64,000 nt of DNA from assembly GCF_025244725.1 (NCBI RefSeq), contig NZ_CP104203.1, forward strand, positions 4,278,001 to 4,342,000. Direction: 5' to 3'. Shown in pieces: positions 25,986 through 34,064 of this stretch. Made by a program: the position numbers and the translations under genes. This stretch comes from Chryseobacterium oranimense. Its GTDB lineage: Bacteria > Bacteroidota > Bacteroidia > Flavobacteriales > Weeksellaceae. Every line of letters begins with the position of its first letter. Position 1 is the stretch's first letter. Below the pieces are notes generated by a model. The model had not been told where the DNA came from. It did no database searches and saw only the letters and a program-made list of their open reading frames with translations.

Positions 25986-27095
25986 TTATTTTGTAGGGCA
26001 TCCGTTGTTTTCAACAGGACCCGGAACTGTTACACACTTGTCGTACAGATCTATCACTCCGTCAAGATCCATATCTAAAGCTACACCGGCACCGTCAACT
26101 CTTGCTCCTGCAGGAGTATCAAGCTGTCTGTCCCAGTCATCGCATACTCCGTCATTATCTGCGTCACCTTTTTCACATACCACAAGATCTGTAGCTGCAT
26201 TTTCCAGTACGCTGGTTCTGTAGTATGCTTCCTGAAGAGGATCATGCCATGCCAGGTGAGATAATTTGTTTCCTAATTTGAAAGAAACCCCTAAAGTGAC
26301 TGACAATGCATTATCAGATCTGGAATCACTGATCATATTATACTTTGAACCTGGAGTTGAAGGATCGTAGTCGTTAGCGTCAGCCCATCCGCCTCCATCA
26401 AATTCATCATCACCACTTAGAATATACATTGCTCTCGCTTCGATATCAATAAGTTTTGACACTTTGTATTTCACTCCGGTACCGAATTGATAGTAGATTG
26501 AGCCAATGTCAAGTTTCTGATCGATAAACAAAGGAACTCTTTTAGGATTATCACTCCATCTGTATTCATTTCCGTCATGCAAAGAAGTATTAAAGCTCTG
26601 AAGCCCGATACCTGCATATCCATGCAATGCCCATCTGTAAGGGGAGTGGTTATCTACTCTTCTTAATAAGTTAGAAAAGTTAATATCTCCCATTAAAGCA
26701 AGTTGGTTAAACTTAGTAGTTGCTGTACCTACCCCTGCCGCAACACCTGCTGCGCCATCTAACATCGCTTTCTGTTTTGTTTCTCCTCTCTGATAGATAA
26801 GACTTAATCCAAAAGTATGGGTGATCTGCTTATCAATACTTACGTAAGCATTATACCCCCAATTTACCTTTTTATCATAAAAAGATCTTAGATCAGAATG
26901 CACCATGAAAGCAGCACCTCCACCAACGGAAATAGCCCAATCGTTAAAACGTCTGGCTTTGTTGTCGAAACGCTGTACATTAGCAGAACCTGAAGAAAAG
27001 GTATTAGGGTACTCGCTAGAAGAGTTTACTGTGGTACTATCCTGGGCATAAGCCGCGATTGGTAGTGTGGCCAATAATAATAAACCTAATTTCAT
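25986..27095 (-). CDS. OmpA-like porin lacking the OmpA domain (tandem paralogue)
   Basis: A 369-residue paralogue of the downstream gene: same signal peptide style (MKLGLLLLATLPIAAYAQ), shared NTFSSGSANV, RRFNDWAIS, VSIDKQITHTFGL, GDINFSNLLRRVDNHSPYRWALHGYAGIG in barrel positions, and an almost identical Asp-rich linker. It stops at NGCPTK, where the neighbour continues into its OmpA domain, so this version has barrel plus linker only. Linker DNA is about 80% identical between the two, including third positions that differ. It is intact, not frameshifted. Probably arose by tandem duplication and loss of the 3' end. Confidence 0.88.
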   Translation of the reverse strand: MKLGLLLLATLPIAAYAQDSTTVNSSSEYPNTFSSGSANVQRFDNKARRFNDWAISVGGGAAFMVHSDLRSFYDKKVNWGYNAYVSIDKQITHTFGLSLIYQRGETKQKAMLDGAAGVAAGVGTATTKFNQLALMGDINFSNLLRRVDNHSPYRWALHGYAGIGLQSFNTSLHDGNEYRWSDNPKRVPLFIDQKLDIGSIYYQFGTGVKYKVSKLIDIEARAMYILSGDDEFDGGGWADANDYDPSTPGSKYNMISDSRSDNALSVTLGVSFKLGNKLSHLAWHDPLQEAYYRTSVLENAATDLVVCEKGDADNDGVCDDWDRQLDTPAGARVDGAGVALDMDLDGVIDLYDKCVTVPGPVENNGCPTK

Positions 27096-27115
27096 ATATG
27101 TTTTTTATGTTTTAT

Positions 27116-27532
27116 TTAGATAAAATCTTTCAATAATATTTTTGAAAACTCTCTTTCAAACAAATGTTTATAATGAGGTATTTCCAATTTTTCTGACCTG
27201 AAATGCAGATCGTTATATTTAATGATATCAATATCTATTATTCTATCGCTATACCCGCCTGAGGCCTTTGAATCCTTGATTCTTCCCATCTCAGCTTCTA
27301 TATTTTTAACAAAATCAAGCAACTGAATTGGCGAGAGGTGCGTGAATATTAATGATGCAATATTACAAAAAATATTGGAACTGACAAATTCTATGGGTTC
27401 CGTAATTAAAAATTCGCTTATTTGTGAAATGTGATTCCCACCCTCACTGATTTTCTGTAAGGCCACTTCTATATTTTTTTTTTGATCTCCAAGGTTACTT
27501 CCTAGTAACAAAACTACCCTATGCTGCGACAT
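27116..27532 (-). CDS. folK: 6-hydroxymethyl-7,8-dihydropterin pyrophosphokinase (HPPK)
   Basis: Folate pathway kinase, 138 residues. Motifs: VVLLLGSNLGDQKKNIE at the N-terminus, FCNIASLIFT, and the catalytic loop region GGYSDRIIDIDIIKYND with the metal-binding DxD. Slightly short compared with E. coli FolK but all active-site segments are there. It is divergent from sppA with only 20 bp between the starts, so both promoters must overlap or lie within the genes. Confidence 0.92.
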   Translation of the reverse strand: MSQHRVVLLLGSNLGDQKKNIEVALQKISEGGNHISQISEFLITEPIEFVSSNIFCNIASLIFTHLSPIQLLDFVKNIEAEMGRIKDSKASGGYSDRIIDIDIIKYNDLHFRSEKLEIPHYKHLFEREFSKILLKDFI

Positions 27533-27552
27533 ATTGGAAAATTGATTGATTT

Positions 27553-29307
27553 ATGAGAAGTTTCTTCAAAAACGTCTTGGCAAATATAGTGGCAATTGTC
27601 CTATTATGTGCCTTATTTTTCGTCTTTTTCATCATGATGCTTGTGTTCAGTTCTATGGGGAATGACAAATCTGTTGTGGTGAAAAATAATTCTGTTCTTA
27701 CGATTAATTTAAAAACCAATATAATAGATAGTCCTACCGAAGAGGAAATGGGGCTGTTCAATATCAGCGACAAACAAAAAAGTGTTATGCTGTATGATGT
27801 ACTGGAAGCGATTAAAAAAGCTAAAACGGATGATCATATTAAAGGTATAAGTATCGAAGCAGATGATTTCCATGCGGGAATGACCCAGATTGATGATATC
27901 AGAAATGCGATTCAAGATTTTAAAAAGAGCGGAAAATTTGTATATGCCTATGGAAATGCAGTTTCGCAGGCTTCTTATTATTTAGGATCTGTTGCTGATC
28001 AGTATTATCTTAATCCGTCAGGAATGATAGAGCTGAAAGGCTTGGCTACTGAAGTGGCATTCTTTAAAGACTTTGCGGATAAATATGGTATTGGTATAGA
28101 AGTGATCCGACACGGAAAGTTTAAATCGGCTGTTGAACCCTTTTTAAGAAATGATATTTCCCCGGAAAATAAAGAGCAGTTAAGCACTCTCTTAAATGAT
28201 ATCTGGAAAAATACTTCAACTAAAATGGCGGTTTCAAGAAAAATAGATACAGCGCAGTTTAAAATGGTTGTCGACAGCTTGTATGGAATGATCCCTGAAT
28301 TAGGGCTTAAATATAAACTTGCTGATAAGCTGATCCAGAAAACAGAGTATGATCAGATGTTGAAATCCAAACTTAGCCTTAAAGAAAAGGAAAAGCTGAA
28401 TAAGGTATCTTTAGCTGGTTATATCAGATCGTATGCGGACGAAGATAAATCAGGAGAAAAAGTAGCCGTATTGTACGCTTCGGGTGGGATTAATAATGGT
28501 GACGGTTATAATGAGATCTATTCTGAAAAATATATTAAATACATTAAGGATCTTCAGAATGATGATAAAGTGAAAGCTGTTGTTTTCAGAATTAATTCTC
28601 CGGGAGGAAGTGCCAATGCTTCAGATGAAATTTTATTTGAATTACAGCAGCTGAAGAAGAAAAAACCTTTAGTCGTTTCTTTTGGTGACTATGCCGCTTC
28701 AGGAGGTTACTATATTGCAATGGCAGCCGATAAAATCTATTCGGAACCTAATACGCTGACGGGATCTATCGGGGTTTTCGGAGTAATTCCTTACTATAAA
28801 GATCTTGCAAACAAAAACGGTATCCGTTCAGATATTGTTGCAACCAATGCCAATTCCCAATACTATTCTGCCCTGAATGGTGTTACACCTTACGGAGTAA
28901 ACCTTATCACGAGAAGTGTGGAAGGAACCTACAAAAGATTTGTACATTTCGTTACCCAGAACAGAAAACAGACTTTCGAGCAGATCGACAGTGTAGGAGG
29001 AGGGAGAGTATGGAGTGGTGTTCGTGCCAAGCAGATCGGTCTTGTAGATGAATTGGGAACATTGAATGATGCTGTAAACTTTGCAGCACAAAAAGCAGGA
29101 TTGAAATCTTACCATGTATCTTCTTATCCAAAAAGAATGACTCAGTTTGAGCAGATTTTCAAAGACCTGAATGAAGATGATATCTCTGCAAGAATCATTA
29201 AAAACAAAATAGGTAAAGCCAACTATGAAATCCTCCAGCAGATTACAGATCAGAAGCTGCAGTCTGAGGTGAAAATGGAAATGCCTTACCAGATCAAGAT
29301 CAACTAA
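27553..29307 (+). CDS. sppA: Signal peptide peptidase SppA, 67K type
   Basis: A 584-residue membrane-bound serine protease that clears cleaved signal peptides. One N-terminal membrane anchor (~residues 7-33), then two ClpP/crotonase-like domains. The Lys of the Ser-Lys dyad is in HGKFKSAVEPF of the first domain, and the Ser in YAASGGYYIA of the second, with RINSPGGSANASDEI just before. This is the long two-domain form, as in E. coli SppA. Convergent with the GlsB/YeaQ-like gene across a shared terminator. Confidence 0.93.
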   Translation: MRSFFKNVLANIVAIVLLCALFFVFFIMMLVFSSMGNDKSVVVKNNSVLTINLKTNIIDSPTEEEMGLFNISDKQKSVMLYDVLEAIKKAKTDDHIKGISIEADDFHAGMTQIDDIRNAIQDFKKSGKFVYAYGNAVSQASYYLGSVADQYYLNPSGMIELKGLATEVAFFKDFADKYGIGIEVIRHGKFKSAVEPFLRNDISPENKEQLSTLLNDIWKNTSTKMAVSRKIDTAQFKMVVDSLYGMIPELGLKYKLADKLIQKTEYDQMLKSKLSLKEKEKLNKVSLAGYIRSYADEDKSGEKVAVLYASGGINNGDGYNEIYSEKYIKYIKDLQNDDKVKAVVFRINSPGGSANASDEILFELQQLKKKKPLVVSFGDYAASGGYYIAMAADKIYSEPNTLTGSIGVFGVIPYYKDLANKNGIRSDIVATNANSQYYSALNGVTPYGVNLITRSVEGTYKRFVHFVTQNRKQTFEQIDSVGGGRVWSGVRAKQIGLVDELGTLNDAVNFAAQKAGLKSYHVSSYPKRMTQFEQIFKDLNEDDISARIIKNKIGKANYEILQQITDQKLQSEVKMEMPYQIKIN

Positions 29308-29327
29308 ACTAAATTATATTGTACAAA

Positions 29328-29369
29328 AAAGCCCGGAACTGAATTTCAGTTCCGGGGTTTTATTTTTTA
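29328..29369. terminator. Bidirectional terminator
   Basis: CCCGGAACTGAA pairs with TTCAGTTCCGGG (12-bp stem, very short loop), A-run left and T-run right, between convergent sppA and the small membrane protein gene. Confidence 0.88.
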
Positions 29370-29376
29370 TCTGCTT

Positions 29377-29631
29377 TTAGCCTTTCTTAGTAGCCATTCC
29401 GTAGATCCAGAGAACGATTAACGCTCCTCCGACAGCTAACAGCATACTTCTGAAATCGAAACTATCTGTAGTTCCCCATCCCAAAAAGCTGCCTATAAAT
29501 CCTCCTACGAAAGCTCCAACAATACCTAAAATAATAGTCATTAACCATCCGCCGCCTTGTGTTCCCGGCATAATAAGTTTTGCAATTGCCCCTGCGATAA
29601 GACCAAATATGATCCAAGTTAAAATTCCCAT
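29377..29631 (-). CDS. GlsB/YeaQ/YmgE-family small membrane protein
   Basis: An 84-residue protein with three hydrophobic, glycine-rich spans: GILTWIIFGLIAGAIAKLIM, GWLMTIILGIVGAFVGGFIG and LLAVGGALIVLWIYGM. This is the transglycosylase-associated/YeaQ family, often induced by general stress; the mechanism is unknown. It precedes nothing on its strand before the shared terminator and is probably monocistronic. Confidence 0.88.
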   Translation of the reverse strand: MGILTWIIFGLIAGAIAKLIMPGTQGGGWLMTIILGIVGAFVGGFIGSFLGWGTTDSFDFRSMLLAVGGALIVLWIYGMATKKG

Positions 29632-29701
29632 AGTCCTAAATTTTTAATTGTTAATAATGTATGAATTTGATATACTAATTTAAAGATAAATATGATAAAA
29701 A

Positions 29702-30655
29702 TCATCTTTTCTTGAAAAAAGAATCTACAAATTCTGTACCATTAAACAATTGAAGGTCCTGCATCTTTTCGCCTACCCCTATATACTTCACCGGAATCTG
29801 GAACTGATCTGATATGCCTATAACGACACCGCCTTTGGCTGTTCCGTCAAGTTTCGTTACTGCCAATGCATTTACTTCTGTGGCTGCTGTGAACTGTTTG
29901 GCCTGCTCAAATGCATTCTGCCCAGTAGATCCGTCAAGAACCAGAAGGATCTCGTGAGGGGCATCAGGAATCACTTTCTGCATTACTCTTTTGATCTTTG
30001 AAAGCTCATTCATCAGGTTGATCTTATTGTGAAGCCTTCCTGCAGTGTCAATGATCACTACATCCGCACCCTGTGCCACAGCACTCTGTACAGTGTCAAA
30101 AGCTACAGAGGCAGGATCGGATCCCATATCCTGTTTAACGATAGGAACACCCACTCTTTGGCTCCAGATGGTCAGCTGGTCTACTGCTGCTGCTCTGAAG
30201 GTATCTGCTGCCCCAAGAACAACCTTTTTTCCTTCGGATTTAAACTGATGGGCCAGCTTCCCGATTGTTGTGGTTTTTCCTACGCCGTTCACACCGACTA
30301 CCATAATGACATACGGCTTTTTAGAAGTATCTATATTTCCTGTTCCGGCATGAGGGTTTTCCAGGAGTAGTCCTGAGATCTCTTCGCGCAGAATAGCATC
30401 AAGTTCACCTACACCCACATATTTATCGCGGGCAACACGTTCTTCAATCCTTTCTATGATTTTAATGGTTGTGGAAGCCCCTACATCAGACGCAATCAGT
30501 ATTTCTTCAAGGTCATCCAGAACTTCATCATCCACCTTGCTTTTACCGACTACGGCCTTCGTCATTTTTTCAAAGAAACCCTGGCTGGATTTTTCCAGGC
30601 CTTTGTCTAAAGTTTCTTTTTCTTCTTTTTTGAAAATATTTTTAAACCAACTCAT
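29702..30655 (-). CDS. ftsY: Signal recognition particle receptor FtsY
   Basis: SRP receptor GTPase that delivers ribosome-nascent-chain complexes to the membrane. 317 residues: short charged N-terminus (MSWFKNIFKKEEKETLDKG), helical N domain, and G domain with GVNGVGKTTTIGKLAH (G1), DTFRAAAVDQL, DTAGRLHNK (G3), TKLDGTAKGG (G4) and the C-terminal GVGEKMQDL. The long acidic A domain of E. coli FtsY is absent, as usual in Bacteroidota. It is the last gene of the rpmB-rpmG-DUF4295-Rid-ftsY run. Confidence 0.95.
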   Translation of the reverse strand: MSWFKNIFKKEEKETLDKGLEKSSQGFFEKMTKAVVGKSKVDDEVLDDLEEILIASDVGASTTIKIIERIEERVARDKYVGVGELDAILREEISGLLLENPHAGTGNIDTSKKPYVIMVVGVNGVGKTTTIGKLAHQFKSEGKKVVLGAADTFRAAAVDQLTIWSQRVGVPIVKQDMGSDPASVAFDTVQSAVAQGADVVIIDTAGRLHNKINLMNELSKIKRVMQKVIPDAPHEILLVLDGSTGQNAFEQAKQFTAATEVNALAVTKLDGTAKGGVVIGISDQFQIPVKYIGVGEKMQDLQLFNGTEFVDSFFKKR

Positions 30656-30664
30656 AGTTCATTC

Positions 30665-31132
30665 TTATTTGTTTTTTATAACTGCCGTGGCCTCTACTTC
30701 TATAAGCACATCATCTCTGAAAAGACGGCTCACTTCCACAAGGCTGCTCACGGGAGGATTTTGAAGGTTGATATATAAGTCACGGATTTTTCTAAAGTCT
30801 GGTGTTTTGGAAATATCGGTGATGAAAATTCCCAGCTTTATGATGTCCTTTCCTGTAGCTCCATATTCTTTAAGGATATATTCGATGTTTTTAAAAACCT
30901 GCTGAGTCTGTTTCTCAACATCGTTTCCTACAAGATTACCTGCAGCATCCAGCGGAACCTGTCCGGAGAGAAAAATCATTTTGGAAGTTCCGCAGTCAAT
31001 GCTTGTCGATTGTGAAAGTCCTTTAATGGTAAAAACTTCTGCGGAGCTTTTATATTCTACATTGCTCATTTTTTTCTGACCGAATGAAAATAGAAAAATT
31101 TCTGTGAAAACCAGAATAAAAATCTTTTTCAT
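30665..31132 (-). CDS. Exported Rid-family protein, key Arg replaced
   Basis: A 155-residue YjgF/YER057c/UK114-family protein. The start at ATG 31132 gives a signal peptide, MKKIFILVFTEIFLFSFGQ, so it is probably periplasmic or secreted, unlike cytosolic RidA. The family core is clear (FLSGQVPLDAAGNLVG, TQQVFKNIEYILKEYGATG, VLIEVEATAVI). Where RidA has the catalytic Arg (PARSxV), this protein reads PPVSSLVEV, so the imine deaminase residue is missing. Stop codon is 9 bp before ftsY. Function therefore unknown; a binding role is as likely as catalysis. Confidence 0.82.
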   Translation of the reverse strand: MKKIFILVFTEIFLFSFGQKKMSNVEYKSSAEVFTIKGLSQSTSIDCGTSKMIFLSGQVPLDAAGNLVGNDVEKQTQQVFKNIEYILKEYGATGKDIIKLGIFITDISKTPDFRKIRDLYINLQNPPVSSLVEVSRLFRDDVLIEVEATAVIKNK

Positions 31133-31230
31133 AGGATATTTATTTAATTGATTAATAATCTGGTGAACAAAGATAACAAAAAAACTACCCAAAATATGAG
31201 TAGTTTTTTATATTGTAAATAAAGTGGAGA

Positions 31231-31383
31231 TTATTTTTTCAAATAACCGTCTACTTCGTCTGCATTCATTACTTTTTCTTCGAAAACGTAAGCACCTGAC
31301 TTAGATGACTTAACCATTTTCACAACTTTAGTCATTTTTTTTGACTGACCGCTTTGTAGGGTTGCTACTACTTTCTTTGCCAT
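31231..31383 (-). CDS. DUF4295 family small basic protein
   Basis: A 50-residue, Lys-rich protein beginning MAKKVVATLQSGQSKK and ending VMNADEVDGYLKK. It matches the Bacteroidota-specific DUF4295 family, always found next to ribosomal protein genes rpmB and rpmG. It lies 19 bp after rpmG. A ribosome-associated role is inferred from conserved neighbourhood only. Confidence 0.88.
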   Translation of the reverse strand: MAKKVVATLQSGQSKKMTKVVKMVKSSKSGAYVFEEKVMNADEVDGYLKK

Positions 31384-31402
31384 GGTAAATTATATTTATA
31401 AA

Positions 31403-31585
31403 TTACTTGATTTCTTTGTGAACTGTAACTTTCTTAAGAACCGGATTGTATTTTTTCAATTCCAATCTTTCAGTAGTGTTCTTTTTATTTTTAGTAGAAA
31501 TGTATCTTGACATTCCTGGCATACCGCTCTCTTTGTGCTCTGTACATTCAAGAATTACTTGAACTCTGTTTCCTTTTTTTGCCAT
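31403..31585 (-). CDS. rpmG: 50S ribosomal protein L33
   Basis: A 60-residue L33 ([38 protein letters not shown]). It has one cysteine only and no CxxC zinc ribbon pair, so it is the zinc-independent form. Six bp downstream of rpmB, same operon. Confidence 0.95.
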   Translation of the reverse strand: MAKKGNRVQVILECTEHKESGMPGMSRYISTKNKKNTTERLELKKYNPVLKKVTVHKEIK

Positions 31586-31591
31586 GATTTA

Positions 31592-31834
31592 TTAATTCTT
31601 TTTAATCAATCCGTTTCTAGTAGCTCTTTCAATAGCTTCCTCGATTCCAATCTTGTTAATCACTCTCAATCCATGAGCTGATACTTTCAGTGTTACGTGC
31701 TTATCTTGCTCCGGAAGGTAAAACTTCTTCTCTAATAAGTTAATTTCAAAACGACGCTTCGTTTTGTTATTAGCGTGAGAAACGTTGTTACCAACCATTG
31801 CACGCTTTCCTGTTATTTGGCAAATTCTTGACAT
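31592..31834 (-). CDS. rpmB: 50S ribosomal protein L28
   Basis: An 80-residue L28: [29 protein letters not shown] split here by family consensus, with [18 protein letters not shown]. First gene of the rpmB-rpmG-DUF4295 run that leads to ftsY. It has a recognisable promoter about 40 bp upstream. Confidence 0.95.
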   Translation of the reverse strand: MSRICQITGKRAMVGNNVSHANNKTKRRFEINLLEKKFYLPEQDKHVTLKVSAHGLRVINKIGIEEAIERATRNGLIKKN

Positions 31835-31871
31835 ATCTCGATGTTCTTATTTGTATAAATATTTGAGAGTG

Positions 31872-31903
31872 CAAAATAACGAAGAAAATTTTAGATAGAC
31901 AAA
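31872..31903 (-). promoter_or_regulatory. Promoter of the rpmB operon
   Basis: On the minus strand TTTG at 31903-31900 and TTATTTTG at 31879-31872 (7 of 8 to TAnnTTTG), 20 bp apart, upstream of rpmB. Confidence 0.55.
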
Positions 31904-32040
31904 TCTTTTGGAAAATATTTACAAATAACTGACTGGTTAATAATCATGATTTTTAAAATAAAATAATCCCCAATACAGCCTAAACCAAGTGACTGATATA
32001 TTTCATATACACTTTCCCGGAAAAGCAAATCTGAATACCC

Positions 32041-32048
32041 TACCTTTG
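32041..32048 (+). promoter_or_regulatory. -7 promoter box of the FG-GAP/T9SS gene
   Basis: TACCTTTG, exact match to TAnnTTTG, 27 bp before the ATG at 32076. No clear -33 TTG. Confidence 0.5.
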
Positions 32049-32075
32049 TTTTTAATTAATCTAAATAAAAATAAT

Positions 32076-33788
32076 ATGAAGAGGATCTGTATTTTTTTAT
32101 CTATGCTTCCTGTTGGACTTATGGCTCAGGACTACATTGAAATCCAGACCGGTATGAAAAATTACTATTACGGAGCTGCGGATACTGCGGATATGGACGG
32201 GGACGGAAAGCAGGATGTAGTGATTAACGGGGCTATTGATAGTGATCATGATGGAAACGTAGATACATCTTTTAATGAAGTGTACAAAAATAATGGAGTT
32301 TCACTGGTGCCTTATGCTGATCTTGGAGCGGATGCAACCCATCTGGGAGACATAAAATTCATAGATTTTGATAATGACGGGCTTCTTGATATTATTTCTA
32401 CAGGATTAAGTTATAATGATGTAATCAATTACAAGCATTACAGGTTCCGCAATACAGGAACGTCTTTCACGAAAGAAACAGAACTGGAAGGAAAAGTCTA
32501 TGGTTCTCTGGAGGCTTTTGATTTCAATAATGATGGTAAAATGGATTATGCCATCAACGGAACTCAGTATGTGGAAGGTGCCGGCTTTTTGAATCATCTG
32601 GATTTTTACAGGAATACCGGAGCTGATTTTGAAGTTTTTAAAGCCTGGCAGCCGGGAACACAGAATGGAAGTTTTAAACTGATTGATCTCAATAATGATC
32701 ATCTTCTTGATCTTGTGATTTTGGGAATGGAACAAGGGGATAACCCCTCCTTTAAGGTTTATCTGAACCAGGCAGGAACTCTTGTTTTTTCACAGGACTT
32801 TACGGCTCTTGCGGGTGGTAAAATGGATTTTGCAGATTTCAACGCTGATGGTTTCCAGGATGTGGTAATTTCCGGTCAGGATGCTGATTATAATGGCTAT
32901 CTTGCTGTACTGATGAATGACGGAACAGGAAATTTAAGCGAACAAAAAATAAATATTCCTGAAATTGCAGATTCTTCTGTAGTAACAGGTGACGTGAATA
33001 ATGACGGATACTATGACTTTGTGGTTTCCGGAAATGATGAAAATACCAATGCTGTTGTAAAAGCTTTTCTATATAACCCTTCAACACAGAATTTTACTGA
33101 AAGTATACCTACAGGACTGCATGCTTTAGGAGGTCCGGGTTTCGTGAATTTACTTGACTTTGACAATGACAACCGTCTGGATGTTTTGTTGGCCGGATTT
33201 GATTGGGCGGATCCGGGCATGCCTTCACTTACCAAAATCTTCAAAAATACTTCAACTGAAGTTAATCTGAAGCCTGTACCTCCCGCAGTCCTTAATTTAA
33301 CAAAAACCGGAAACCGCTTTAATTTCTCATGGAGCGGGGCATCGGATGATAAAACCCCAACAAATGCTCTACGTTACGAAATCAGGGTAGGATCCACGTC
33401 TGGAGCTGCAAATCTTGCGAAATACATAGTGACCACCCCTTCCTGGTTCCTGGATCTGGATCCCTCCATTCAGAATGTGTATTGGAGTGTAAGATCAATA
33501 GATGCTTCAAAAGTTTTTTCTGATACCTCTGCTCAAGGTTCATTGGGAACACGTGATGCAGTTAAAAATAATCAAATTTCGGTCTATCCGAATCCTGCAT
33601 CAGATAAGATATTCATCAAAGGAGAAAAAGTTTCGGATGTTGAAATGTACTCTATAGATGGAAGGAAGCAGAATGTTGTTTTGAATAATGATCAATCAAT
33701 CGACATATCTCATCTTACAAAAGGGGCTTATCTGTTAAAACTGAAAATAAAAAACGAAATAACCACCCGGAAACTCATGATTAAATAA
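32076..33788 (+). CDS. FG-GAP/VCBS-repeat secreted protein with T9SS sorting domain
   Basis: A 570-residue cargo protein; start at 32076 because it gives the signal peptide MKRICIFLSMLPVGLMAQ. The bulk (~30-400) is a beta-propeller of FG-GAP/VCBS repeats, each with a Ca-binding-type Asp loop (DMDGDGKQD, DFDNDGLLD, DFNNDGKMD, DLNNDHLLD, DFNADGFQD, DVNNDGYYD, DFDNDNRLD). A fibronectin-like segment (~405-510) and a C-terminal type A sorting domain (VYPNPASDKIFIKG ... GAYLLKLKIKN) follow. Probably a surface adhesin or binding protein exported by T9SS; ligand unknown. Terminator directly downstream. Confidence 0.88.
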   Translation: MKRICIFLSMLPVGLMAQDYIEIQTGMKNYYYGAADTADMDGDGKQDVVINGAIDSDHDGNVDTSFNEVYKNNGVSLVPYADLGADATHLGDIKFIDFDNDGLLDIISTGLSYNDVINYKHYRFRNTGTSFTKETELEGKVYGSLEAFDFNNDGKMDYAINGTQYVEGAGFLNHLDFYRNTGADFEVFKAWQPGTQNGSFKLIDLNNDHLLDLVILGMEQGDNPSFKVYLNQAGTLVFSQDFTALAGGKMDFADFNADGFQDVVISGQDADYNGYLAVLMNDGTGNLSEQKINIPEIADSSVVTGDVNNDGYYDFVVSGNDENTNAVVKAFLYNPSTQNFTESIPTGLHALGGPGFVNLLDFDNDNRLDVLLAGFDWADPGMPSLTKIFKNTSTEVNLKPVPPAVLNLTKTGNRFNFSWSGASDDKTPTNALRYEIRVGSTSGAANLAKYIVTTPSWFLDLDPSIQNVYWSVRSIDASKVFSDTSAQGSLGTRDAVKNNQISVYPNPASDKIFIKGEKVSDVEMYSIDGRKQNVVLNNDQSIDISHLTKGAYLLKLKIKNEITTRKLMIK

Positions 33789-33809
33789 AACTGAAGAGTT
33801 CTATTAGTA

Positions 33810-33843
33810 AGAAAAGCCAGATGTCCAGCTGGCTTTTCTTTTT
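33810..33843 (+). terminator. Intrinsic terminator
   Basis: AGAAAAGCCAG and CTGGCTTTTCT form an 11-bp stem followed by T-rich DNA. Confidence 0.85.
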
Positions 33844-33871
33844 TATTGTGGATTTTTTTAATGAAAATTAT

Positions 33872-33965
33872 TTTTGAACCACCCCGTCAAAAATTCTTTG
33901 AATTTTCGCCACCCCTCCAGGGGAGGGGAATTCTCGCAGTTTAAGCCGTCACGGAGTTTTTTACT
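33872..33965. repeat. G/C-rich intergenic element
   Basis: A G/C-rich island in A/T-rich DNA with CCACCCCTCC and GGGGAGGGG separated by two bases (CA), and CCACCCC occurring at both 33880 and 33910. It resembles short dispersed elements seen between genes in flavobacterial genomes, but no second copy lies in this window. The gap 33844-34064 holds nothing else I can support. Confidence 0.4.
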
Positions 33966-34064
33966 CAGGTACATTATAAGAATATTGGTACTGAATAAAA
34001 CGGTTAGAATTTATACAAGCTGTTGCTTATTCGTGTAAATGATGAGTGGCATTGTATTTAAAAA

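Noticed and set aside
32839..33087. Reverse-strand frame within the FG-GAP gene
   Set aside because: Shadow of a repeat-rich coding gene; no start context and low-complexity translation.
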